Origin: Nitrospirota bacterium
GTDB lineage: Bacteria; Nitrospirota; Thermodesulfovibrionia; Thermodesulfovibrionales; UBA6898
Reading direction: 5' to 3'
Assembly (NCBI GenBank): GCA_021825365.1
Contig: JAKAHR010000002.1
Span: 57,639-121,638, forward strand
DNA: 64,000 bases
Part shown: in pieces, positions 1-8,813 of the stretch
Position numbering within the stretch: the stretch's first letter is position 1
How the letters are laid out: each line of letters begins with the position of its first letter
Made by a program: the position numbers and the translations under genes
Notes under the pieces: generated by a model
Told to the model about the DNA's origin: nothing
The model's database searches: none
The model's input: only the letters and a program-made list of their open reading frames with translations

Positions 1-12
1 TATTTTGTTCTG

Positions 13-933
13 TTACACCCTGCTGCTGTTGAGCAGTGCCGATATCCTGAGGGCAACGTCGAGCGCGTCCATCGCCTCGGCCCCCGAGACCTTCGGCCTT
101 CGGCGTTCCCTGACGCACCGGACAAAGTCCGACAGCTCCTCCTTGAGGGGCTCCCTGCTCTCGGGCTTGATGAGGTCGAAGGCTATCTCCGTTCCGGTCT
201 TGAAATATCTCTTGACCTCCTGGTTCTGATAGTCTATGGATATAAAGGAGTCCTTCTGAAAGACCTTCAACTCCCGCTTCTTTTCAGGGGCAAGCCTGCT
301 CGCCGTAATCAGTGCCCTGCAGCCGTTTTCAAACTCGAGCCATGCCTTGGCAACATCGATCTTCTCGGTGATCACGCATGCGCCGACTGCCCGGATGTCC
401 ATGAGACGTGACCTGACCAGTCCGATCACGATGTCGATGTCATGGATCATGAGATCGAGGGTGACGTCCACGTCAATGCCCCTGCCCAGGAAGGGCGAGA
501 GCCTCTCAGACTCGATAAACCACGGCTGTTCGATCATGTCCGCAGCAGCGACGATGCCCGGATTGTACCGCTCCAGATGCCCCACCTGGAGGATAAGGCC
601 CTTGCGGTCGGCCGTGTCGACGATTTCCTTCGCCTCTGCGAGGTTTTCGGTTATCGGCTTCTCTATGAGGATGTCCTTACCTGCTGCAAGACAATCCATC
701 GCAACGCGGTAGTGCGTGGTTGTGGGGGTGACGATACTCACCGCGTCGCAGAGCGGAAGGAGGTCGGCGTACCGCTCAAAGGCCCTGCAGTGGTACATCC
801 CTGCCATCTCATCCGCCCGGGCAGCATCGCCGTCCGCAACGGCGACGAGGTCCGCGTCGTCAAGCCCTGCATAGATCCTGGCATGATGCCGGCCAAGATA
901 GCCGACTCCGATCACACCCACCCGTAACGCCAC
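13..933 (-). CDS. Gfo/Idh/MocA-family NAD(P)-dependent sugar oxidoreductase
   Basis: 306 residues with a GTG start preceded by a good GGAAGGAG ribosome site. The N-terminal Rossmann fold shows GVIGVGYLGRHH (residues 6-17), and the family signature EKP lies at residues 91-93, followed by the C-terminal alpha/beta dimerisation half. Members oxidise or reduce sugars or nucleotide sugars with NAD(P). Short versions of this kind often sit in lipid A or surface-sugar gene sets, for example as UDP-sugar 3-dehydrogenases, but the neighbours that would show this lie outside the window. The family is clear; the substrate is unknown. Confidence 0.85.
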   Translation of the reverse strand: MALRVGVIGVGYLGRHHARIYAGLDDADLVAVADGDAARADEMAGMYHCRAFERYADLLPLCDAVSIVTPTTTHYRVAMDCLAAGKDILIEKPITENLAEAKEIVDTADRKGLILQVGHLERYNPGIVAAADMIEQPWFIESERLSPFLGRGIDVDVTLDLMIHDIDIVIGLVRSRLMDIRAVGACVITEKIDVAKAWLEFENGCRALITASRLAPEKKRELKVFQKDSFISIDYQNQEVKRYFKTGTEIAFDLIKPESREPLKEELSDFVRCVRERRRPKVSGAEAMDALDVALRISALLNSSRV

Positions 934-1004
934 GCTATTCTCCTTCCGAAAATCAGATGATATTTTGCACTATCCGGAGTTTTTTCGGCAAGGAAATTGG
1001 CTGG

Positions 1005-2042
1005 TTACAGGACGTTCCACTGCTGGGGCAGGAAGAGCCGCTCATAGGTCATGAGGGCGAACCGGTCGGTCATGCCGGCGATAAAGTCGCAGACCATACG
1101 GTTCTTGTTCATCCTCTTCTCAGCGGGAATGTCCTCGAATAGCTCTTCCACGTGCTCGAGGTAATAGTCGTACAGGTCCCGGAGTATCTTCTGCGCCTTC
1201 CTGAATTCCTTTATAATCAGGGGGCTTTCATAAACGCGGACGTACAGGAAATCCCTGAGGCCCGAGGCAGCCTCGCTCACCTCATCGCTCATCCGCAGGT
1301 CTTCCAGCCCTGTTGCCCCTGACTGGTAGATGAAGTCCTTCACCATGACATCGATCCTCCGGGCATGGGTATCACCCAGCACCTTGAGAATCTTCTTCGG
1401 GATATCAGCCTCCCGCAGCACCTCAGCGCGGAGCGCGTCATCAAGGTCATGGTTGACATAGGCGATCAGGTCGGACACCCGCACCACCTGACCCTCCAGG
1501 GTCTCCGCACGCTCTGTCTTTTTGTCGGGGATGATCAGGCCCTTGCCCTTTGAGTGCTTGACGATGCCGTTTCTTACCTCATGGGTCAGGTTCAGCCCCT
1601 GCCCGTCGCGTTCCAGAAAATCCACCACCCTGAGGCTCTGGATGTAGTGGTCGAACCCCCCGGGATGGATCTCGCGGAGCACCATCTCTCCGGCATGGCC
1701 GAATGGTGTATGGCCAAGGTCGTGGCCGAGGCTGATCGCCTCGGTAAGGTCTTCGTTGAGGCGCAGGGCCCGTGCTATGGTGCGCGCAATCTGCGAGACC
1801 TCAAGGACATGGGTAAGCCGGGTGCGGTAGTGGTCTCCCCGGGGGGCCAGAAATACCTGCGTCTTATGTTTCAGCCTCCTGAACGCCTTTGAATGGATGA
1901 TCCTGTCCCTGTCCCGCTGGAAGGCGGTTCGTATGTCCCCTTCCTTTTCCTTCACCGCGCGGCCTTTGCTGGCGGAACTCAGACATGCCCGGGGATGGAG
2001 GAACCTCCGCTCGAACTCCTCTGTCTGCTCCCGTATGTTCAT
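1005..2042 (-). CDS. dgt: deoxyguanosinetriphosphate triphosphohydrolase-like HD protein
   Basis: 345 residues of the dGTPase branch of the HD superfamily. These enzymes remove the intact triphosphate from dNTPs and so trim or balance the dNTP pool. The metal-binding histidine of [10 protein letters not shown] (H78) and the HD pair of [11 protein letters not shown] (H107-D108) are present, and the length matches the short dGTPase-like family. The ATG start has no Shine-Dalgarno sequence; a TACAAT -10 box ends seven bases upstream, so the mRNA is probably leaderless. It is transcribed divergently from the S-adenosylmethionine synthetase gene 84 bases away. Confidence 0.9.
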   Translation of the reverse strand: MNIREQTEEFERRFLHPRACLSSASKGRAVKEKEGDIRTAFQRDRDRIIHSKAFRRLKHKTQVFLAPRGDHYRTRLTHVLEVSQIARTIARALRLNEDLTEAISLGHDLGHTPFGHAGEMVLREIHPGGFDHYIQSLRVVDFLERDGQGLNLTHEVRNGIVKHSKGKGLIIPDKKTERAETLEGQVVRVSDLIAYVNHDLDDALRAEVLREADIPKKILKVLGDTHARRIDVMVKDFIYQSGATGLEDLRMSDEVSEAASGLRDFLYVRVYESPLIIKEFRKAQKILRDLYDYYLEHVEELFEDIPAEKRMNKNRMVCDFIAGMTDRFALMTYERLFLPQQWNVL

Positions 2043-2049
2043 GGGTCAT

Positions 2050-2055
2050 ATTGTA
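2050..2055 (-). promoter_or_regulatory. -10 box of dgt (leaderless type)
   Basis: TACAAT on the minus strand, seven bases before the ATG of the dGTPase gene. No convincing -35 hexamer is visible. The expected transcription start coincides with the start codon. Confidence 0.45.
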
Positions 2056-2090
2056 ACCCAATCCGGCGTTTTCCGCACCGGGCTTCCCGT

Positions 2091-2119
2091 TTGCCCTTGC
2101 AGCCGACAGTTGCTACAAT
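2091..2119 (+). promoter_or_regulatory. promoter of archaeal-type SAM synthetase gene
   Basis: TTGCCC (2091-2096), 17-base spacer, TACAAT (2114-2119) with an extended TGC before it. The predicted transcription start falls at about 2126-2127, at the chosen ATG, so the message would have essentially no leader. Confidence 0.55.
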
Positions 2120-2126
2120 GGCTTGT

Positions 2127-3329
2127 ATGATCATCGTTGAGGAATTCAGGGGCACACCGGTCGCTGACAGGCGCGTCGAGATCGTGGAACGAAAGGGCGT
2201 GGGCCATCCCGATTATATTTGCGATGCGGTCATGGAAAGCATCTCCCTTGCCCTGAGCAGGGAATACCGAAAGGCCTGCGGAGCTGTCCTTCACCACAAC
2301 ATCGACAAGGGACTGCTGGCAGCCGGACGGGCGGAGATATCCTTTGGAGGCGGGAGGATGATAAGGCCGATGGAGCTGATCATCGGCGACAGGGCCACCG
2401 CCGCCGTTGCCGGGAAGAAAATACCGGTACAGGAGATCGCTGCCAACGCAGCCAGGGATTGGTTCAGGAACAATCTGCGTTTCGTCGATCCGGATAAACA
2501 CGTCCGCTGCAGGTCAGTGCTGGCCCCCGGATCTGAAGAGCTTTCCGATATCTTCTCCCGGCCTGGCCGGCTCCGGGGCGCAAACGACACCTCGGCGCTC
2601 ATCGGCTACTATCCCCTCTCGCCTGTGGAGACAACGGTGCTGGAACTTGAGAGACACCTGAATTCGGGGCGTTTCAAGAAACGCTTCCCTGAAACAGGCG
2701 AAGACATCAAGGTGATGGGATTAAGGACAGGCACCAGCATCGACCTGACTGTCGCCATGCCGCTGCTATCCGCCTGCATACGCTCGGAGACGGAGTACTT
2801 CAGGAGAAAGGAGCTGATCAGCAGGGCGATCGGCCGGTATCTGCGGCAACACGATCATTTCAGCCGGGTCTCCGTCAACCTCAACACCCTTGATGAGCCG
2901 GGCAGGGGGCTCGGCGGCATCTACCTGAGCCTCCTCGGGACATCCGCTGACGGGGCTGACTCCGGACAGGTCGGGAGGGGCAACCGGGTCAACGGCCTCA
3001 TTTCCGTGAACAGGCCGATGGGGACCGAGGCTGCTGCGGGGAAGAACCCGGTGAGTCATGTCGGAAAGATATATAATGTCCTGGCGCACAAGACGGCAGA
3101 GAAGATCTACCGGAATGTAGACGGGATACGCGAGGTGTATGTCCTGCTCCTCAGCAGGATCGGGGCGCCGATCGACAGCCCGGCGATGGCGTCTGCACAG
3201 CTGCTTCTTGAGAAAGGGCGCCGGATCAGGGATATTTCAGAACCCGTGCAGATGATCATCGAGGCCGAATTGGCCGGCATCGGCGGCTTCTGCGAACGCC
3301 TTGCCTCAGGCGCCTTCCCTGTCTGCTAG
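2127..3329 (+). CDS. mat: S-adenosylmethionine synthetase, archaeal type
   Basis: 400 residues. Makes S-adenosylmethionine from ATP and methionine. The sequence belongs to the archaeal family (COG1812), not to bacterial MetK: it has ERKGVGHPDYICDA near the N-terminus, then HHNIDKG, and GRGNRVNGLISVNRP in the C-terminal half. I chose ATG 2127 (reading MIIVEE) because it sits at the predicted transcription start and matches the archaeal N-terminus; ATG 2118 is the alternative but overlaps the -10 box. An open frame reaches back to 1893 but overlaps dgt and the promoter. The gene fits with speD and mtnA elsewhere in the window, which use or recycle SAM products. Confidence 0.88.
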   Translation: MIIVEEFRGTPVADRRVEIVERKGVGHPDYICDAVMESISLALSREYRKACGAVLHHNIDKGLLAAGRAEISFGGGRMIRPMELIIGDRATAAVAGKKIPVQEIAANAARDWFRNNLRFVDPDKHVRCRSVLAPGSEELSDIFSRPGRLRGANDTSALIGYYPLSPVETTVLELERHLNSGRFKKRFPETGEDIKVMGLRTGTSIDLTVAMPLLSACIRSETEYFRRKELISRAIGRYLRQHDHFSRVSVNLNTLDEPGRGLGGIYLSLLGTSADGADSGQVGRGNRVNGLISVNRPMGTEAAAGKNPVSHVGKIYNVLAHKTAEKIYRNVDGIREVYVLLLSRIGAPIDSPAMASAQLLLEKGRRIRDISEPVQMIIEAELAGIGGFCERLASGAFPVC

Positions 3330-3357
3330 CCTCTCCCCCGGCAGTCGGCCGGACCGG

Positions 3358-3867
3358 TTATGACTGACTCAGGAGCCTGATCGTCTTTTTGTCGTCAGCC
3401 GTCTTGATGACACAGGTCGCGGTCTTGCCGGAGCTGGTCGTCGAGTAAAAATAATAGATCATGATACCCGCGTCGGCGATGACCTTCGAAATCCTCTTCA
3501 GCGCGCCCACCTTGTTGGCCATCTCGACCATAATGACAGAAGATTCGTGGATATCATCGGCGCCGATCTTCTCGAGAGCCCTTTCCGCCTTCACGAGATC
3601 ATCTACGATCAGGGTGAAGGTTGCCTTGCGGCGCAAACCGCTGGCAGAGTAGCCGGTACCGGCGAGTATGTTGACGTTCGCAGCCGCAAGGGCGGAGGCA
3701 ACCTTGGCGGTCAGTCCCACGGCATCACAGAAGCTTGCAGTAATCTCTTTTGCCGTCTTGGCCGTAAATGCGGGAGCAGCGATCTTTGCTGCCGTGACCT
3801 TCTTCTTCGTCCTGACGGTGGTCGTCTTCTTCGCCTTTGGGGTAGCCTTCCTCGCTGCCGTAGCCAT
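3358..3867 (-). CDS. tandem ACT-domain protein with histone-like basic N-terminal tail
   Basis: 169 residues. Residues 1-38 are a low-complexity Ala/Lys/Thr/Arg tail resembling histone H1 or AlgP-type basic tails. Two ACT-like ligand-binding units follow, about 46-98 and 111-166 (the second with KVGALKRISKVIADAGI). The ACT half resembles the C-terminus of aspartokinase, but no catalytic domain is attached. ACT domains usually bind amino acids; the tail could bind nucleic acid or be simple-sequence growth. ATG start with AAAGGAG eight bases upstream. Convergent with the SAM synthetase gene. The function is unknown; the ACT assignment is solid. Confidence 0.75.
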   Translation of the reverse strand: MATAARKATPKAKKTTTVRTKKKVTAAKIAAPAFTAKTAKEITASFCDAVGLTAKVASALAAANVNILAGTGYSASGLRRKATFTLIVDDLVKAERALEKIGADDIHESSVIMVEMANKVGALKRISKVIADAGIMIYYFYSTTSSGKTATCVIKTADDKKTIRLLSQS

Positions 3868-3926
3868 GTCTTTTCATCTCCTTTGCTCCCTGTGATGCGC
3901 GCCACCCAAGGATGGCTCAAAAAGCT

Positions 3927-3955
3927 GCTTTACTGTACACCATCGGGCGGTTCAA
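3927..3955 (-). promoter_or_regulatory. possible promoter of the ACT-domain gene
   Basis: On the minus strand: TTGAAC (3950-3955), 17-base spacer, TAAAGC (3927-3932). It lies about 60 bases upstream of the start codon. Confidence 0.35.
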
Positions 3956-4030
3956 GGACAAGGCCTTCCCTTCCCTGCCGTGGCCTGACCGTGACCACGC
4001 CGCCATGTGCTGCAGGATGTCCTGTCGGTG

Positions 4031-4441
4031 TCAGGGGAGCCGTGCCCGCAGAAATTCCCCGAGCTTGATGTCAACCACGATGATATGGCTGCGTATCCAG
4101 TCCACCACGACCTGGTTTGTCGTAACAGACAGGTCATAGGAGGCCCCTTTCACGCGGGGTGCTGCTGCGAGGGCCTTCAGATCAGCCAGGGAGGTGAGGA
4201 AGATGGCATGCTGCTGCTTGTGGGCAGCATAGCCGGGATACCCGTAGAGGGCCATATACCCTTCTTCGTGAGCAAAATGGGTGACGGAATACTCCTCAAG
4301 AAAGGAGATGACCTCATCGATCGTGTCCTTACAGGAAGCCTTCCTGATCGCATCCACGAGACTGCCGATGCGCCGGAAGAGCTCCTTGTGCTGTTCGTCG
4401 ATCTCGTTTACGCCTACCGAGAGGTCACGGGTCCATTCCAT
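4031..4441 (-). CDS. bacteriohemerythrin
   Basis: 136 residues, the standard length for a single-domain bacterial hemerythrin, which binds O2 at a di-iron centre and acts in oxygen sensing, storage or delivery. All expected ligands are present: H18, H55 and E59 in THFAHEE, H74 and H78 in AAHKQQH, H119 and D124 in IRSHIIVVDIKLG. It begins nine bases after the stop of the DUF4388-DnaJ-TPR gene, so it is probably the last gene of that operon. Its presence fits an anaerobe or microaerophile coping with oxygen. Confidence 0.95.
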   Translation of the reverse strand: MEWTRDLSVGVNEIDEQHKELFRRIGSLVDAIRKASCKDTIDEVISFLEEYSVTHFAHEEGYMALYGYPGYAAHKQQHAIFLTSLADLKALAAAPRVKGASYDLSVTTNQVVVDWIRSHIIVVDIKLGEFLRARLP

Positions 4442-4450
4442 AGCCGGGCG

Positions 4451-5911
4451 CTATTTCTTTATCTGGGAAAGTCCCCTCTTCGCCTTCTCATTGCCGGAGT
4501 CGATCTTGAGCGCCTTCTCAAAATTAGACTGGGCCCGCCCCTGACTCCCTGCCTTGAGATAGATAAGGCCGAGGTTGGCATAATGATCAGCGTTAAAGGG
4601 CTCTATCTTTACGGCGGAAAGCAATGCCTCTTCAGCATCCTTGAGCCTTCCCGGTATCTTCGAGAAGGCGAGGGAAAGGTGGCTCCAGTAGCCCGGATGC
4701 CGGGGCATAATCTTGACCGCCCACTTGAAATTCTCCACGGCCCCCCAGAAGTTGCCCTTCTTGAATTCTTCTATCCCCTTGCGGAACTGATCCTCTGCCT
4801 TCGCCGCCTCATCCGTCTCGTCAGCCTTCCGGGCGGCCGCCGGGGATGGAGCCGCATCAGCCGCGGAACCGTCCTTCACCGCATTGTACGCCTTGGTGAT
4901 CGCATCGAAGATGGCCGTCAGTTTTGTCTTGACGGAATCGTCCGCGATCGCGTAATTCCGGTCAGGGTGAAACTCCTTGGCAAGACGGTAGTAGTTTTTC
5001 TTGGCCGTGTCGCCGTCAGTCCCCTTGCTGATCTCGAGCAGCTCATAGGGGCTTAGTTCTCCGAGCCGCGGGAAGATTTCGTCCACCCGCCTCATCAGGG
5101 CCTCCTCCTCTTCGGAATGGGGCTGCAGTATCTCCTTGAGCGGAGGGGGAACTTCCTGCTGCGCAGCTGCCTTATGGGCCGCCGCTACTGATCCAGGCGC
5201 TATCTGCTCGATCATGCCGGTCGCCCAGAGAACATAGAGGATCTTCAGCGCCTCGAAGGAAGTCATCCATGAATTTTCCATCAACTCCTTGACCGTCCGT
5301 TTCCCGTCGATGAGGGAAAGGATCTTCCTGTCCTGCACGCTCAGTTCAATCCCCTGAAACAGGTTGAGGGGATCAGCGCTCAGCCTCATCACGCGGCCGG
5401 TATCCGGCATCTCGGCCCTTATCCTCGTCCAGTTCTCTATCTTCTTGACGCCGTCGTAAATGAGATTGGCCATACTCATCTTAAGGATGATGACCTCCTG
5501 CGTCGGCAATTCACCCTCGTCGAAAGCATAGGTCCCTTCCTCCGGAAGGAACATGCTGTGGATAATCTCCTTGACCTGGTACTTGACGCCCCAGAAGAGG
5601 TCCTTGGGGGTCAGGTATCCCAGCTCGACGAGGATCGCCCCCTGCCGCTTCTTGGTGGACTTCAGCAGCTCGACGGACCGGTCGTACTGCTCGACGGTTA
5701 TCTTGTCAGCCTTGAGGAGCATTTCTCCCAGCCGGTCGTCAGGATAGGTGGAGGAGGCGAATATGGCATCGCCGTCTCTCATATAGATGTTCTTGGTGAA
5801 AGTCGGGGTCGTCAGGGAGAAGGTCCCTGTCTTCCGGTTCCTGTTAAGGGCAACAAGGATCTTCACCAGGCTGACGTCGCGGATATTACCTGTCAGGGGA
5901 ATTTCCATCAT
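4451..5911 (-). CDS. DUF4388 - DnaJ - TPR multidomain protein
   Basis: 486 residues. The N-terminal ~100 residues form a DUF4388 (PatA-N-like) domain beginning with [18 protein letters not shown] second helical region follows, then a J domain around residues 300-350 with the HPD tripeptide in AKEFHPDRNYA, and a C-terminal array of about three TPR repeats (residues ~370-485). J domains stimulate DnaK ATPase; TPRs bind partner proteins; DUF4388 occurs in gliding and signalling proteins of delta-proteobacteria-like lineages. It overlaps the upstream small membrane protein by 26 bases. A scaffolding or co-chaperone role is inferred. Confidence 0.85.
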   Translation of the reverse strand: MMEIPLTGNIRDVSLVKILVALNRNRKTGTFSLTTPTFTKNIYMRDGDAIFASSTYPDDRLGEMLLKADKITVEQYDRSVELLKSTKKRQGAILVELGYLTPKDLFWGVKYQVKEIIHSMFLPEEGTYAFDEGELPTQEVIILKMSMANLIYDGVKKIENWTRIRAEMPDTGRVMRLSADPLNLFQGIELSVQDRKILSLIDGKRTVKELMENSWMTSFEALKILYVLWATGMIEQIAPGSVAAAHKAAAQQEVPPPLKEILQPHSEEEEALMRRVDEIFPRLGELSPYELLEISKGTDGDTAKKNYYRLAKEFHPDRNYAIADDSVKTKLTAIFDAITKAYNAVKDGSAADAAPSPAAARKADETDEAAKAEDQFRKGIEEFKKGNFWGAVENFKWAVKIMPRHPGYWSHLSLAFSKIPGRLKDAEEALLSAVKIEPFNADHYANLGLIYLKAGSQGRAQSNFEKALKIDSGNEKAKRGLSQIKK

Positions 5912-6179
5912 TCTTTTCTCCTGATGATCGTTCGGCTGAAGAGAGTTCTTCGCGCAGTGTCGTCTGGTCGGTCTTCAGAGACTGCAATTCCATGGATATG
6001 GATTTCAGTTCTTCGGCCTGCCTGTCTATGGTGGTGCGCAACACCACAATATAATACGCTTCAAACAGGACAACCGCAAGGAGCAGGAGGACCCCAAGGA
6101 CCTGGGCAGCATGCGTCCCGAGCAACCTCCTGACTCCGCTGTCGCCCTTCTGCGCGGCCTCTGCGCCCTCCGGTCTCAT
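5886..6179 (-). CDS. small single-pass membrane protein with coiled-coil tail
   Basis: 97 residues. A hydrophobic span at about residues 27-48 is followed by a heptad-rich helix ([17 protein letters not shown]) and a charged tail. No family recognised. It looks real because its ATG overlaps the stop of the AMMECR1 gene (ATGA at 6176-6179) and its end overlaps the DUF4388 gene start, which fits translational coupling in one operon. It could be a membrane anchor for the neighbouring TPR/J-domain protein, but that is a guess from position. Confidence 0.65.
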   Translation of the reverse strand: MRPEGAEAAQKGDSGVRRLLGTHAAQVLGVLLLLAVVLFEAYYIVVLRTTIDRQAEELKSISMELQSLKTDQTTLREELSSAERSSGEKNDGNSPDR

Positions 6180-6682
6180 GTGTACCGTCGGACCCTGAAG
6201 CGGCGGACCTCCACCTCTTCGCCCGGAGCAATACCCGCCTTCATCTTCGTAATCCTGATCTGGTCCGCGACCGTATCGACCCCTTCGAGGTCCGGCAGGA
6301 GGAGCCCCCGCCTGCTGCCGCAGGATACGATGACACCGAATTCCTTCGGGTCAAGCCCGCGCAGGTCATCCACCTTCTCCGGGGCGGTGAGGATGTCCAC
6401 CGAGTATGCCAGCTCAGACAGCTCTTCCTCGGCCACCGGGAGGAACCGGGGGTCCTGGGAAGCAGCAGCGACCGCGTTCCTGATAATCTCCATGCCGACG
6501 TTCTCACAGCAGGGCTGGTAAGTGCCGATGCATCCCCTCAGCTCCCCCCGTTTTTTGATACAGATGAAGACGCCCAGCCGCTCCTTCATCTCGGGCGTCA
6601 GATCGTGCGGCAGCTGCAGCACCTTCCGGCGGCGCACATATTCCTCCACGCTCCGTCTGGCAAGCTCCACCAGCGCGTGCAT
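6176..6682 (-). CDS. amrA: AMMECR1-domain protein (AmmeMemoRadiSam system A type)
   Basis: 168 residues covering one AMMECR1 domain, with the family hallmark LRGCIGT near residue 50 and the DPRF loop following. The Memo-domain and radical SAM partners that often accompany it are not adjacent here. The biochemical role is not established; in some bacteria it clusters with Memo and a radical SAM protein. It lies directly downstream of the polyprenyl synthase (no gap) and is coupled to the small membrane protein by an ATGA overlap. Confidence 0.88.
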   Translation of the reverse strand: MHALVELARRSVEEYVRRRKVLQLPHDLTPEMKERLGVFICIKKRGELRGCIGTYQPCCENVGMEIIRNAVAAASQDPRFLPVAEEELSELAYSVDILTAPEKVDDLRGLDPKEFGVIVSCGSRRGLLLPDLEGVDTVADQIRITKMKAGIAPGEEVEVRRFRVRRYT

Positions 6683-7654
6683 CTACTTCTCCCGGGAGAG
6701 GGAATAGTCGGCGATGGTAATGAGAGCCTCCTTTGCCGGCGAATCAGGGAAAGCCGCCAGTTCCGTCTTCGCCTCGTCGACCAGGCCGCGGGCCCTTTCG
6801 AACGATGCGTCGATGGCGCGGTACTTGGCGAGCAGGTCAAGGACCCTGCCGAGGTTCTGCTGGTTGATGCCCGAGGTGATGATCTGCTTGATCTCGACCG
6901 CCTCATCGCCCGCTGCCGTCTTGAGCAGGTGGAGCAGGGGGAGGGTGATCTTTCCCTCTTCCAGATCCTTGCATATCTTCTTGCCGAGATCCTTCTCCGC
7001 AGCCATATAGTCGAGGATGTCGTCAGCCATCTGGAAGACCATGCCGGTCTTCATTCCGAAAACGCCCAGCGCCAGCTCCTGCCGATCGGGAAGTCCGCCG
7101 AGGATCCCTCCGATCCTGCATGCCGCGGAGATCAACCCTCCTGTCTTGGCGGAGATGATCTCCAGGTATTCGGCCTCGGTGATGTCCGGGTCGCCGATCC
7201 TGTTGAGCTGGAGAATCTCGCCCTCGGTCATCCGCGTCGTCGCTCCGGAGAGGACCTCCATAATCTTCTGGTTCTTTTGCATGACAGCGGTCCTGAGGGC
7301 GTTTGAATAGAGAAAGTCGCCCACCAGGACGACGATCTGGTTCCCCCATACCGAATTTGCCGTCGGCTTGCCCCGCCGCATGCCTGCCATGTCCACAACG
7401 TCGTCGTGCAGCAGGGAGGCGGTATGGATGGACTCGATGATGGCGGCGATCTCGATATGCGCCTCACCTGTGTAGCCGGCAACGTCCGCGCAGATCAGGT
7501 GAAATAGCGGCCTGAGACGCTTACCCCCCGAGGAGGTGATGTAACTGCCGATGAGCGGGATCGCGGGGATCCTGTTTTCGAAAAGACCCCTGATCTTCGC
7601 CTCGACGAGCCCCAGCCGTCCCTCATAGAGTTCGAACACATCCTGGAGAAGCAT
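6683..7654 (-). CDS. ispB: trans-polyprenyl diphosphate synthase (octaprenyl type)
   Basis: 323 residues from the chosen ATG. Condenses isopentenyl diphosphate onto an allylic diphosphate to build the quinone side chain. The two Asp-rich motifs are LLHDDVVD and FQMADDILDYM, and GGKRLRP marks the substrate-binding Lys/Arg. The frame is open back to GTG codons at 7690 and 7744; the latter would overlap mtnA. ATG 7654 gives the usual family length, but there is no clear ribosome site, so the start is uncertain. The assignment to long-chain quinone synthesis, not short-chain, rests on overall resemblance. Confidence 0.88.
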   Translation of the reverse strand: MLLQDVFELYEGRLGLVEAKIRGLFENRIPAIPLIGSYITSSGGKRLRPLFHLICADVAGYTGEAHIEIAAIIESIHTASLLHDDVVDMAGMRRGKPTANSVWGNQIVVLVGDFLYSNALRTAVMQKNQKIMEVLSGATTRMTEGEILQLNRIGDPDITEAEYLEIISAKTGGLISAACRIGGILGGLPDRQELALGVFGMKTGMVFQMADDILDYMAAEKDLGKKICKDLEEGKITLPLLHLLKTAAGDEAVEIKQIITSGINQQNLGRVLDLLAKYRAIDASFERARGLVDEAKTELAAFPDSPAKEALITIADYSLSREK

Positions 7655-7709
7655 CTTCTGATGGGGGGGGATGGAATGGGGTGACGTCACGCCAGCCTCG
7701 ATTTCCCGG

Positions 7710-8774
7710 TCATAGCCGTATCCGGAGCGCGTCGATATTGACACCCGGCTCTGAAAGCCTTTTCAGGTCATCAGGCCTGAAGGCCCCCTTCTCGGTAATG
7801 ATCGCTGTCACATAGCGGGCAGGAGTGACGTCGAAGGCGAGGTTGCGCACCTTCACGCCCTCAGGGGCGATCCTGCAGGTGCCGAATACGTGCGTCACCT
7901 CCTCCGCAGGTCTCTCCTCGATCGGGATCTGGTCCCCGGTAGGTATCGAAAAATCGATGCTGCTCATCGGGGCGGCAACGTAGAAGGGGATGCCGTGCTC
8001 CCTGCAGAGCACCGCAACGGTATACGTCCCGATCTTGTTGGCGACGTCTCCGTTGAGCACCGTCCGGTCCGTCCCCACGATGGCGAGATTGATCTCCCCG
8101 CGCTTCATGAGGGCACCGGCGGTATTGTCCGTGATAAGGGTAACGGGGATACCCTCCTGCATCAGTTCCCACGCCGTCAGTCGCGCTCCCTGCAGGACGG
8201 GCCTGGTCTCATCCGCAATGACGCTGAAGCGCCTGCCCTGTTCCCGCGCTACCAGCATCGGGGCGGTAGCGGTCCCGTACCCACCGGTGGCAAGGGAGCC
8301 GGCATTGCAGTGCGTAAGGACGGTGTCTCCATCCCGGATAAACTGCGCCCCCCACTCGCCGATAGCCCTGTTAATCCTGATGTCCTCATCAAGGACACGT
8401 TGTCCTTCCTCCACCAGCATCTGCTTCAGCCGGGGGACGCCCTCTTCCCGATGCTGCGCAAGGAAGCGCCTGACCCTGTCCACCGCCCACCGGATATTCA
8501 CCGCGGTCGGCCGGGTGGCGAGAAGGGCCGCGTAGACCGGCTCGATCTTTTTCGTGAACTCGTCGTAACCGGCCGCCGCTATATCCTGGGCGGCGAGTGC
8601 GATCCCCATGGCGGTAGCAATGCCGATGGCGGGAGCGCCCCGTATCCAGAGTTTCTGTATCCCTTCGGCGACCTTCAGGTAATCGCTGCAATCTATGTAA
8701 GCGACATCAACAGGCAGGCGCGACTGGTCGAGCATCCTGACCTTGCCGTCAACCCATTCTATTGTCCTGACCAT
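7710..8774 (-). CDS. mtnA: S-methyl-5-thioribose-1-phosphate isomerase
   Basis: 354 residues. Isomerises methylthioribose 1-phosphate to methylthioribulose 1-phosphate in methionine salvage, recycling the methylthio group left by polyamine synthesis. Present are IRGAPAIGIA (residues ~44-53), the catalytic cysteine in THCNAGSLATGGYGTA, and the aspartate in GTDRTVLNGDVANKIGT. ATG start with CGGAGG upstream. The other mtn genes are not in this window. It belongs functionally with the SAM synthetase and speD, both within 8 kb. Confidence 0.94.
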   Translation of the reverse strand: MVRTIEWVDGKVRMLDQSRLPVDVAYIDCSDYLKVAEGIQKLWIRGAPAIGIATAMGIALAAQDIAAAGYDEFTKKIEPVYAALLATRPTAVNIRWAVDRVRRFLAQHREEGVPRLKQMLVEEGQRVLDEDIRINRAIGEWGAQFIRDGDTVLTHCNAGSLATGGYGTATAPMLVAREQGRRFSVIADETRPVLQGARLTAWELMQEGIPVTLITDNTAGALMKRGEINLAIVGTDRTVLNGDVANKIGTYTVAVLCREHGIPFYVAAPMSSIDFSIPTGDQIPIEERPAEEVTHVFGTCRIAPEGVKVRNLAFDVTPARYVTAIITEKGAFRPDDLKRLSEPGVNIDALRIRL

Positions 8775-8805
8775 TATTCCTCCGGAGTGTTCTTACTGCT
8801 TGCAT

Positions 8806-8811
8806 ATTATA
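8806..8811 (-). promoter_or_regulatory. -10 box upstream of mtnA
   Basis: Perfect TATAAT on the minus strand, about 31 bases before the mtnA ATG, overlapping the 3' edge of the transporter gene region. The -35 region is weak. The gene also has its own ribosome site. Confidence 0.45.
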
Positions 8812-8813
8812 CC

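Noticed and set aside
1893..2126. Extended N-terminus for the SAM synthetase
   Set aside because: This would overlap dgt antisense, cross the promoter and add 78 residues with no likeness to archaeal SAM synthetases.
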